Below are positions 1 through 8,014 of a stretch of 64,000 nucleotides of DNA, piece by piece. Source of the stretch: Fomitopsis serialis (taxonomy: Eukaryota > Basidiomycota > Agaricomycetes > Polyporales > Fomitopsidaceae). The notes under the pieces are model-generated. The model was not told where the DNA came from. It worked only from the letters and a program-made list of their open reading frames with translations, and made no database searches. Made by a program: the position numbers and the translations under genes. The DNA is taken from contig NW_025955028.1 of NCBI RefSeq assembly GCF_022376445.1, positions 152,860 to 216,859 of the forward strand, given 5' to 3'. Position 1 is the stretch's first letter. Each line of letters opens with the position of its first letter.

Positions 1-175
1 CTGAACACGCCTGATACGTCTGATATCAGTCACATCAGACTCTTCAGACTCTCAGACTCGCGAGTCTGAAAAGAGTAGATTCATTTCTGAGTTCAGACCG
101 AGAGTCTGAACTCAGTGTACCTTTCAGACCGACTCAGACCAGTCTTCAGACTCGTCAGAGGGCTTACCAGACCTG
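1..175. repeat. TCAGACT-rich degenerate repeat with palindromes
   Basis: The motif TCAGAC or its complement GTCTGA recurs about a dozen times. It includes an 18-bp perfect palindrome at 52-69 and a hairpin with 11-bp arms at 88-98 and 104-114 (5-nt loop). No open frame of interest crosses it. It could be the edge of a longer repeat that starts outside the window. Confidence 0.6.
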
Positions 176-2003
176 ACATACTCACACACATTGTCATTGA
201 AGATCATTACAGCTACCTTTGTATACATACAAAATTCGTATTGAATCCACAAAAACCAAACCTACCTTACGGCTCGGTACTTGATGCCGTTCAAAACGGA
301 CAACTCGTGTTTGAATGGCTGCGGCACACAGCTGGAACGCAGGAGGGATACCCGTGTCGTAACGTGTGATGTAAGCTGCAAGTGACTGTGAGAACACTGC
401 GTCGGAGATGGGGATCACCCTTGCTGTCTTTATCTCGCAGGGCAGCAACTGTTGAACGTTCGCGGGTGAGCTGATGTGTACACCAGAGGATGGGCATGGG
501 AGGAGGAGACGACACCGAGGGCAGAGAGGACAGCGGAAGTCCATGGGATGATGGGCGCAAGGGCAGGGCCAGCTATCAAGGATGAGAAGAAGGCGCGACC
601 ATCGGAGGATCCTGGTGTCGGCGCAGGCGAGAGGAGTGCATACAAACAATGCATCCACGAGAGTGTTTCGTCCTCCAAGAGAGCGCGTCGAGGCGCGACA
701 CGTCGGCGCAGAAAGGGACCGAAGCGCGTCGACGGAGGGCGAACGACGGGAAGACAGTCGAGGCACGGTCAACGGGCAGACACGAGTTGAGCAGCGGCGC
801 GCGATCGGACGCCTACGCAGCGCCCGATATATCTGTATTGAAGGCGGGCTCATCTTCGTGTGATGGCGCGCCGGACTTGACGTGGTGCGGTTGTTCGACC
901 TCGAACTCCGAGACGGTGAGGCTGGGAGGGTTACCGGGCGTGCGTAGTCTTGCTGCGCGTACGTACCAGCAACAGGCGCGTAGACGAGATCGGCGAGAGG
1001 CTCGGCGCCACCCTGCATGTCTGAGAGGCCCTCGCCGTCTGCACCCGCGAGCCAGAGGTGACTTGGTAGCTCCGCGCCCCAGTCTGACGGGCCTCGGGTG
1101 AATGCGACATTGGTTGCTGATGGAAAGGGATAGGCGAGAGACGTGAGCGCACTTCAGAGGAACGTCCACCAGAGCCGGACTGAGACAAGACGCACCTGTT
1201 TCCATGCCCAGGCATGCTGCCGATGCTCCCAACACGGCTGTGCCTCATGTCGAGGCTGCGACTATCAGGACCGGGGCTGAACGAGCGTTTCGTACCCGAT
1301 ATCAGAGGTGGCGCGCGAGATGACATTGGTGGCTCACAATCATTATGCATCGTCTTGGGCCAATGACCTAGCCCAGAATGTAGACCACCTGGTCCAATCG
1401 GCCCACCAGGACGAGGACCGAAGCTGCGCAGGTCAGCTGGTCCACGGTACAGCGCGCCCGAATTCGACGTGAGCCTCATGGGAGCCTTCGCAACGCCTTC
1501 GTTGAAGTCCCTGTCGACGGGCCTTGCAGGCGGTGGCGGCGCGCTGCCCGTCGGCGATGGCTGCACCAAGCGACTTGCGCTTCCCGAGCCTGTCGCGGGC
1601 TGCCCTTCAGCTGCCTGTTGTAAACTTGTAATCAGCGCCATACGCCGGTGTCTCCTGATTACTTACTTGGCTCCTTCTTCACGCGCTTTGCGGGTGCCCG
1701 TCGCATGCGCTCTTCCTTCGGTGCCTCGCTCGCCGCGGCGACACTCCTGTTCGAGCTCTCCGAGACCTTGTCCTTCGTGGTCCGGCGACGGCGGTCCTTT
1801 GCCTCGGCCCTCGGACATCCTAGGCATCGGCTGCTGCAGTATGCGCAGGCTCTCCGACGTACTTCTATAGCTGATTGACAGAGAATGGGACGCCGCACCG
1901 AACGACGGGGTTGGCAGGAAAGTCGCGAGTCGCAACCGTTGACATGGACGAGTGGGTGACGTGGCGCGCCTGTTTAGGGCAGGCGCCCGCGGTACTTCGT
2001 TCG

Positions 2004-2204
2004 TGTAACGGATATTCCCGTTACGGTATGTCTTACGTTATATGTTTGTCTTTGTTTGCTCGAGGACTCGTATGGCGCGCCAGTGCACCTACGAGTCCTC
2101 AGCCTTTACCTCGTCACCGCCTTTGTATGCAATCTGTAGACAGTATCTCTTGAATAGAGACTGGGTGCAGCGCATACGAGGCACGACGAGTAAGGCGTCT
2201 TACA
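2004..2204 (+). repeat. 5' LTR
   Basis: 201 bp, matching the 3' LTR. It starts with a small hairpin (GTAACGG / CCGTTAC arms at 2005-2011 and 2018-2024). It also contains an 11-bp inverted repeat (2062-2072 / 2090-2100) whose loop holds the palindrome TGGCGCGCCA. Confidence 0.93.
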
Positions 2205-2329
2205 CTTTTTTGCGCTCCAGAAAAAGCTTCTATCTCTGGGGACTATCTACTCTAGGCAACAAACTCTCGAACTCTCGAAATTCTATGCTCTATAACAACC
2301 TCTAGTCGACCCAGCAACACCTCAGCAAG

Positions 2330-5035
2330 ATGTCTGAGTCGACACCCAACCCCTCCGAAGCAACCCGGAGCAGTCGCGGATCCCGTAGCGGAACCCGCAG
2401 CAAGCTCAAGGTGTTGCGCGCGGAGATCAAGTCCAAGCTCGCCGCGAGCCAAGAGCAGCTCGAGCAAACACTCGCCGAAGCCGCGGCGAGTCAGCAGCGG
2501 ATTAATGCTGCGCTCGAGGAGTCCAAGCAGACCCGCAAGGATCTGATGGACGCCGTCGACGAGGCACTGTCGGCAGCGAGCAGCAGTCGCAGCCGCTCAT
2601 CGCGTGCGCAGACCGCTCGGACTGAGTCCCCCGACCAGGAGAACTCAGCCGGAGCACCCACAGAGCAGGCGCCGTCCGACCGTGAGGTCGAACCCGCACT
2701 GAGCACTGAACAGCCCGAGCCCACCAGTGGGCCTGCTCAGAGCCACCCGGAAACACTATCCCGGGCAGCTCCAGCCCAAGCAGCGAAGCCGGGCACCCTC
2801 CCGAAGGATGGTGCACGCGCCGAGTTCGACGACAGGCCTGTCGCCGAGCTCGAACCCGAACTGAGCGAGCGGTGCGTCGAGTCGACGCATCTCCAGGTTC
2901 GGGAGGGTATAGGCACACAGTACTACAGTAGTACTGTGTGCAGTGGGAACGAGCCCACGCGTGTAGATACGCTCGTCGCGTGTTCAGAGATGAGCTGCGA
3001 CACAAAAAATATATATTCGTTGTCGAATGACGTGCGCGCCATGTCGAGCAACTTGCTCGACGCGACGCGCGACGCGCTCGACCCTACGGGCGTCGAGCGT
3101 CACGGGTCCGTGGCGAGCGCCCTGAGTGCTAGCGCTCGCCGCACTGCACTCGACCGCCACCACCGACTCCACGTCCTCGACCACTCCCACTCTCTGGGCA
3201 GCCACCTCGAGCGCCCGTCCGGCGGACCAGACGCGCGCGCGGCCCCAACGCGAGTGCGAACTCGCGTTCGCGAATGGCTGGCTGACTTACCGCCAGTCCA
3301 GTCAGTGGCGACCGACGACCTGGTACCTCCCGGTACCAGATCGTCAATTCCTTCCCCCCCGGCTCCTCACCTCACCCCTCTCGGCTCGCGCATTGACTCT
3401 GGCGATCGATACCGCGGCTCTGGCGACACGCAACCCAGCCGCGCGACCCAGGGCTTGAACACCGCGCACTCAAGCCCAGCGCCGAGCTGCAAGACCGAGC
3501 GGACCACGAGGAACGCGGATCGTGGAGGCGGCGAGGAAATCCCGAAGAAACGAGAAGGGTGCGAGGAAGGCACGAAGGGAGAGAGGGAGGAAGGGTGCGG
3601 GGCGAGCAGGGAAAGCGAGCAGGAAGGCTCACAAGTCGAAGGTACGCCCATGCTGGACGTACCCTCCTCGCCTCCGCCTGTGCCAGTACCCCCGCCAGCG
3701 TGCGTATCGACGAACACGGAGTTCGTCGAGCGTACCGCTGGCCACGGAACCAGGTACGACTGCGAAGTCGTATCTTCCTCTCCGCAAAATAGCACGTCTG
3801 TGCTGCGGTACGACCTCCAGGTCGTACCTGGACCTTCCACATTGCAAAGCGACACGGCGGACGCGCAATACCGCACGTCCGACGTGTCCCATTGTTCCGC
3901 AACCGGATGTCGAGTAACGGGTACGCCCCAAATGGACGCACCCGCATCGATACCTCACTTCTCGCCCGTGTCCGCACCAGCAAGCATAGCGACGAACATG
4001 AAGTTCGCCGTATGCGTTGCTGGCCAGGAAGACGGCAGGCTCGCCCTGCAGGACGACCTAATGGTCGTCCCTTCCGCTCTGCAAGAGAGCACACCTGCGC
4101 TAGGGGACGACCTCGCGGTCATACCATCCATACCCCCTGTACCCGCGCCAGTAGGCGTATCGACGAACTCAAGACTTGTCGTGCGCACTACTGGCCATGA
4201 CTATGGCACTCCCGCCCTCAGGTACGACTGCGAAGTCGTACCGGATGTCCCACGGGCGCTGCGGTACGACCCTGAGGTCGTACCAGGACCCTTCACTCTG
4301 CAAGGCGATACGACGGACGCGCAACTTTGCACGTCCGACGTACCCCACCACACCACGATCGCGCTGCGCAACGACCTAATGGTCGTGCCTCCCACACTGC
4401 ACGGCGGCGCACTTGTGCTAGGGGATGACCTCGCGGTCGTACCCTTCAATTCGCAAAGTGGCACGATGGACACGCAGCAATGCTTGTCCAACGTGTCCCA
4501 CTCAACCTCGTCTGCATGTGGCGCGATGTATGCGCCTCAAGACGGCCTGCACGTCCTTGCGGAAGTGCAGACCTCCGACTGCCCCGGCACAGCGGAACCT
4601 CTTTTGGTTCAGCCAGCCAAGCCGTGGAACGTCCCGGACGATCTCTCCCGTGACGCGCTCGACTCCGCAAGGCTTTTGGAAAGCCGACCGACGCGTATGG
4701 CCTCTCTGCGAGAGGCTCGGACCGTCCCTTGGCGAGCACAAGCAGCTCAAGTCCGCGCAGCTGAACCGCTCGCGGTTCAACTGGCAGAACCTCCGTACGG
4801 CCTCGCCTTCGATTTGAACCTATCCAGCAGCCACCAACCGCGCGCGACCGTCTTTCAAGAGGAATTGCACTTCCCACAGGAAGTGCAAGCCCCCGGCTTC
4901 TCCAAGACAACTGAACCTTTCGCGGCTCAGCTAGGAAGCCCGCGATACGACCTCGACCGGCGCGACGACGCGGCGGACCTCGACCTCGACTTGTTAAGTG
5001 ACCACCACCCCTTCGCGACCCTGGCGCCCCGGTGA
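2330..5035 (+). CDS. LTR-element ORF1, 901 aa, Ser/Pro-rich with internal repeats
   Basis: A single uninterrupted frame starts at the first good ATG, about 126 nt after the 5' LTR. Residues about 25-85 (Lys/Glu/Gln/Ala-rich, heptad-like) look like a coiled coil. The rest is low-complexity Ser/Pro/Thr/Asp sequence. Residues about 445-720 hold degenerate repeats: a block with STN..F/LV..T.GH followed by octapeptides RYDxEVVP or DDLMVVP, then DTxDAQxxTSDVxH. Each octapeptide is encoded by a DNA hairpin in the same reading phase. There is no zinc knuckle, protease or polymerase motif. The position is that of a gag, but this is placement only, not homology. It ends in TGA at 5033-5035, overlapping ORF2. 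Confidence 0.75.
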   Translation: MSESTPNPSEATRSSRGSRSGTRSKLKVLRAEIKSKLAASQEQLEQTLAEAAASQQRINAALEESKQTRKDLMDAVDEALSAASSSRSRSSRAQTARTESPDQENSAGAPTEQAPSDREVEPALSTEQPEPTSGPAQSHPETLSRAAPAQAAKPGTLPKDGARAEFDDRPVAELEPELSERCVESTHLQVREGIGTQYYSSTVCSGNEPTRVDTLVACSEMSCDTKNIYSLSNDVRAMSSNLLDATRDALDPTGVERHGSVASALSASARRTALDRHHRLHVLDHSHSLGSHLERPSGGPDARAAPTRVRTRVREWLADLPPVQSVATDDLVPPGTRSSIPSPPAPHLTPLGSRIDSGDRYRGSGDTQPSRATQGLNTAHSSPAPSCKTERTTRNADRGGGEEIPKKREGCEEGTKGEREEGCGASRESEQEGSQVEGTPMLDVPSSPPPVPVPPPACVSTNTEFVERTAGHGTRYDCEVVSSSPQNSTSVLRYDLQVVPGPSTLQSDTADAQYRTSDVSHCSATGCRVTGTPQMDAPASIPHFSPVSAPASIATNMKFAVCVAGQEDGRLALQDDLMVVPSALQESTPALGDDLAVIPSIPPVPAPVGVSTNSRLVVRTTGHDYGTPALRYDCEVVPDVPRALRYDPEVVPGPFTLQGDTTDAQLCTSDVPHHTTIALRNDLMVVPPTLHGGALVLGDDLAVVPFNSQSGTMDTQQCLSNVSHSTSSACGAMYAPQDGLHVLAEVQTSDCPGTAEPLLVQPAKPWNVPDDLSRDALDSARLLESRPTRMASLREARTVPWRAQAAQVRAAEPLAVQLAEPPYGLAFDLNLSSSHQPRATVFQEELHFPQEVQAPGFSKTTEPFAAQLGSPRYDLDRRDDAADLDLDLLSDHHPFATLAPR

Positions 5036-7620
5036 GCGCGCAGATCGACGCTGGCGTAGTCCCAACGGACGCGCGAGCCCGAGATCGCGACCATATTGCT
5101 GCACTACCGACAGCGCAGCAGCCGGCGCTTACGGACTCCGACCGACCAGAACGGTCGCTCGACCGTCAAACCGGCGAGAACTTTACAGTTCTCGCCGATG
5201 GCTCAATCCTAGGGACCCCCAGCCAACATATTGTCGACCTCTCCGCGCGCCCCAACACCGCTGGAGCCTACGACGGGCACAACGAGCTCCAGGTCGAATA
5301 CGCACTCGGGAGGTCGCGCGAAGGGTGGAAGGACGGGCAAGGCAGGGACGGAGAAGACGTGGACGAGGGTGTGAAAGCAGGAGAGTCCGACGGGGATGGT
5401 CAGGCAGAAGGAGGAGAAGGGGAAGGGTGCGGTGTACGCGAAGGAGTCGAGCATTCAGGCTCGAAAGGCGCAGGTACGTCATTATTGGACGTACCCCTTT
5501 CATGGGTACCACCACTCCCTATCCCGAGGTCACCACCCGGGATGACTACGACAACCAGTGCGGTTGTCGTGGCCGTCACTGCGTACGGCAGTGGTACGGT
5601 CAGTCCACGAGGTGACCTACAGGTCGCGTCCAGCACGCATGTACAGCGCACGCACGACGCACAGAGGTCGAGCCCAATGCTCGAGGAACACACTACTGAG
5701 CGCACCGGCGACCCGAAGCGCGAGTACCAGGCGGTACTCGCTTCACGTCCATCGACACCCGTTTCCGTACCACTGCCCGTGCCGATCGCGACCACCTCAA
5801 AGGTCGTCGCAATCGACAGTGGTCCATCCACACCACAGAGCGACATCGTAGTCGTGTCAGTGGCCACGCACGGCGGCCTCCATGCCGGGGATCGCGTGCA
5901 ATCAACCAAGACGCCTACAGCTGCAGACGTACGACAGGTCGCACCCGAGACCGGATGGCGACCATCGGGACTATACATGCCGCCTGCACGACGCGTCCAC
6001 GGCCAACAAGACCGATGTGAGCCAGCTACGGTCGACGGCGATGTGAGCCAGGCCAAGTACCTCGCGGTACTTGACATCTCTAGCGAGCGAAGTCAGGATC
6101 CACCGCGGAGCACGTCCAAGATGGACGTGCTGCCGTCTTCCCCGGACCCAGCGCAGTCAAATGAAGGAACGGGGACTGACGAGGTCACGTCGGTGGTTCC
6201 AGGGCAAGGGAAACTTGGCGAGGACGACTCCTCGTCCTCGCGGGTACAATTACCTGGACCGTATAGTGTGGCAGGCACATCCAGCTTACCGGGTGATGCA
6301 CCCGCATCGAATGACGCGACGACCAGGGCGTCGTCGCGCGCCCATAAGAAGGAACATCCACCGCGAGGGCTGGATTCATCGGACTCAGGTGAACGGCGAC
6401 GTTCAACGACTACCGGTGGTATCGAGACCGAGCCGGCGCGAGCGCAGACCTCCTCTACGAGGGGGGGTACTCTCTTGAGAGGGGAAGGGAGCGGGGCCTC
6501 GAACGGCCGCCGCTCGTTCCACAACACAACCAGTACATCACACGAAGATGTACTGGCCTCGGACCCGGCAGCGACACGGACGCCAAGCCGTGAGATTGAC
6601 GTACGGGCCACCCACGGGAATTCGACGCGAATGCCAGCTACTCGCACATCGAGTAGTCAGCGCGATGTGCAGGATACGGCGCGAGTGGCCAGTACATCAT
6701 ACAATGGTGTATTGGGACCAGATGTAGTCTCGGGCCGTACGTCCAGCGTAGTGCTCGACGTACGAGCTTCACATCGGACATCAAGACGCGTACCACCGGT
6801 ACCACGCGCATCGAGTGATCGACTCGAAGTGCAGGATACGGGTGACCGTCGCAGCCACGACATCACTCGGGAAGCCAGTACCTCGCGCCGCGAAGTACTG
6901 GAACTGAACCGAGTGTCGACCGCACTGGATTTTTCAGTAACCGTTGATGTGAGTCGATGGCCGAGTGACAAGAGGTCGCGCGAGGAATGCTTCAGCCTCC
7001 TTGCAGACCAACTTGACCACGATTTCGACGAGGCCGATGTCGCGGCGAGTGACGGCGAGTGGGCCATTTGGGCTCACTGTAAGAGGTCTGCACTTAGCTG
7101 TGGGCAGGCCCTCGAGGAGATGTCCCCGCGACCGGGGACATACTCTCGTGCAGCTCGTCGAGCATGGGACCACTTCCAGAGGGAGTTGGAAGTGGTCCCT
7201 CTCGAGTTTGACCCCTTGCTCGTTGCGCCACTACCTAAGGAGGTAGTGCGTCGATGGGTCTACAACAAGCTGGGCTGGCTTGTGGTACCGCCTTGTCAAC
7301 CAGTGGATGACTCCGATTGGTACATCTCCTCCGATGAGGAGCTTCCTATCACAACTCGTGAGGAGTACCCTGACCATACTGAGTCAGAGTACTTCTCCGA
7401 GTCCGAGCACCATAGCTTGCGGGACTCACGAAGTCCAGAGTCTGAGGAGACAAACTCAGTAGTAGTCTCCGACTACTACGAGCAGTCTGAGATGGAGGAT
7501 ACCCAAACTTTTTCTGCACTATCTGCCGAAGATGAGGATAACTCTGAAGATGCTGACTACTACTCCGAGTCCGAGTAGTAGTCTACCTTCTGGCCTGCAT
7601 AACTCTGTCGAGTTATGTAC
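2913..7620 (+). repeat. Array of at least 27 short perfect hairpins inside ORF1/ORF2 and 3' leader
   Basis: Perfect stems of 8-13 bp with small loops lie at: 2913-2941, 3043-3061, 3112-3140, 3247-3268, 3320-3339, 3807-3828, 4051-4070, 4221-4242, 4263-4284, 4865-4888, 5172-5197, 5473-5495, 5548-5570, 5720-5741, 6054-6073, 6109-6131, 6218-6241, 6315-6338, 6530-6556, 6644-6670, 6736-6764, 7120-7141, 7166-7199 (13 bp), 7229-7248, 7459-7479, 7555-7583 and 7597-7620. Further stems with one mismatch or G-U pairs lie at 3753-3774, 4700-4716, 4762-4779, 5783-5815, 6489-6515, 6689-6716 and 6875-6901. Loops are often 4 nt (GCGA three times, TAAT, TCGC, TTAC, CTGA). Confidence 0.9.
5002..7578 (+). CDS. 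LTR-element ORF2, about 850 aa, -1 frame to ORF1
   Basis: This frame opens right after a TGA at 4999-5001 and overlaps ORF1 by about 31 nt, in the -1 frame. There is no ATG near its start (the first is at about 5677). Expression would need a frameshift, re-initiation or splicing, in the manner of gag-pol, but no canonical slippery heptamer is visible. The product is Ser/Thr/Arg/Asp-rich and largely low-complexity. Its most protein-like part is residues about 645-760 (Trp- and Leu-containing, probably helical). It ends in an acidic Ser/Glu/Tyr tail. No reverse transcriptase YxDD, integrase DDE or HHCC motif was found. The frame is saturated with short hairpins, including one across the stop codon. 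Confidence 0.65.
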   Translation, partial: PPPLRDPGAPVSAQIDAGVVPTDARARDRDHIAALPTAQQPALTDSDRPERSLDRQTGENFTVLADGSILGTPSQHIVDLSARPNTAGAYDGHNELQVEYALGRSREGWKDGQGRDGEDVDEGVKAGESDGDGQAEGGEGEGCGVREGVEHSGSKGAGTSLLDVPLSWVPPLPIPRSPPGMTTTTSAVVVAVTAYGSGTVSPRGDLQVASSTHVQRTHDAQRSSPMLEEHTTERTGDPKREYQAVLASRPSTPVSVPLPVPIATTSKVVAIDSGPSTPQSDIVVVSVATHGGLHAGDRVQSTKTPTAADVRQVAPETGWRPSGLYMPPARRVHGQQDRCEPATVDGDVSQAKYLAVLDISSERSQDPPRSTSKMDVLPSSPDPAQSNEGTGTDEVTSVVPGQGKLGEDDSSSSRVQLPGPYSVAGTSSLPGDAPASNDATTRASSRAHKKEHPPRGLDSSDSGERRRSTTTGGIETEPARAQTSSTRGGTLLRGEGSGASNGRRSFHNTTSTSHEDVLASDPAATRTPSREIDVRATHGNSTRMPATRTSSSQRDVQDTARVASTSYNGVLGPDVVSGRTSSVVLDVRASHRTSRRVPPVPRASSDRLEVQDTGDRRSHDITREASTSRREVLELNRVSTALDFSVTVDVSRWPSDKRSREECFSLLADQLDHDFDEADVAASDGEWAIWAHCKRSALSCGQALEEMSPRPGTYSRAARRAWDHFQRELEVVPLEFDPLLVAPLPKEVVRRWVYNKLGWLVVPPCQPVDDSDWYISSDEELPITTREEYPDHTESEYFSESEHHSLRDSRSPESEETNSVVVSDYYEQSEMEDTQTFSALSAEDEDNSEDADYYSESE

Positions 7621-7797
7621 GACAATGATGAATGGTTGTGTCTGCTCACTGACACGATCTAGCATGTTGTTGTCTACAGTTCAACATCATCCTTGTTTGC
7701 CAATTGCTACCACCGTTGGGTTGTTGCATATATTTCCTTTCTTTTTCCTTTTTCTATCTGTTTCTCTGGTTATCGCTGGGACCCGTGGTCGTGTCCA

Positions 7798-7808
7798 GTG
7801 GGGGAGGG
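7798..7808 (+). promoter_or_regulatory. Polypurine tract of the LTR element
   Basis: The purine run GTGGGGGAGGG (one T) directly precedes the TG of the 3' LTR. This is the expected place for plus-strand priming. Confidence 0.8.
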
Positions 7809-8009
7809 TGTAACGGATATTCCCGTTACGGTATGTCTTACGTTATATGTTTGTCTTTGTTTGCTCGAGGACTCGTATGGCGCGCCAGTGCACCTACGAG
7901 TCCTCAGCCTTTACCTCGTCACCGCCTTTGTATGCAATCTGTAGACAGTATCTCTTGAATAGAGACTGGGTGCAGCGCATACGAGGCACGACGAGTAAGG
8001 CGTCTTACA
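7809..8009 (+). repeat. 3' LTR
   Basis: 201 bp, reading the same as the 5' LTR, followed by the target duplication GTTCG at 8010-8014. Confidence 0.93.
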
Positions 8010-8014
8010 GTTCG

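Larger units (their letters stand above)
2004..8009 (+). mobile_element. LTR retroelement without recognisable pol, two long ORFs
   Basis: Two 201-bp direct repeats (2004-2204 and 7809-8009) begin TGTAACGG and end CTTACA; by eye they are identical. The element is flanked by a perfect 5-bp duplication GTTCG (1999-2003 and 8010-8014). A polypurine tract (GTGGGGGAGGG, 7798-7808) abuts the 3' LTR. The TG...CA ends and 5-bp duplication fit a Ty3/gypsy-like LTR element, and a TGTAACG start is common in basidiomycete LTRs. No tRNA-type primer site (TGG...) follows the 5' LTR. The 5.6-kb interior encodes no protease, reverse transcriptase, RNase H or integrase motif that I can find, so it is probably mobilised in trans. 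Identical LTRs imply a recent insertion. Confidence 0.93.

Noticed and set aside
1..175. Telomeric repeat
   Set aside because: TCAGACT words are irregular and palindromic, unlike the TTAGGG-type tracts of most fungi.
2205..2230. tRNA primer-binding site after the 5' LTR
   Set aside because: No TGG or recognisable tRNA 3' complement follows the LTR; self-priming or another primer is possible but not shown.
5032..5034. GTG as start codon of the second element ORF
   Set aside because: Nuclear genes of fungi rarely start at GTG. The frame is open from 5002, so it is better treated as a -1 extension.
2913..7583. CRISPR-like or terminator array interpretation of the hairpins
   Set aside because: Stems are not a repeated sequence with spacers, and the context is a eukaryotic LTR element with open frames.
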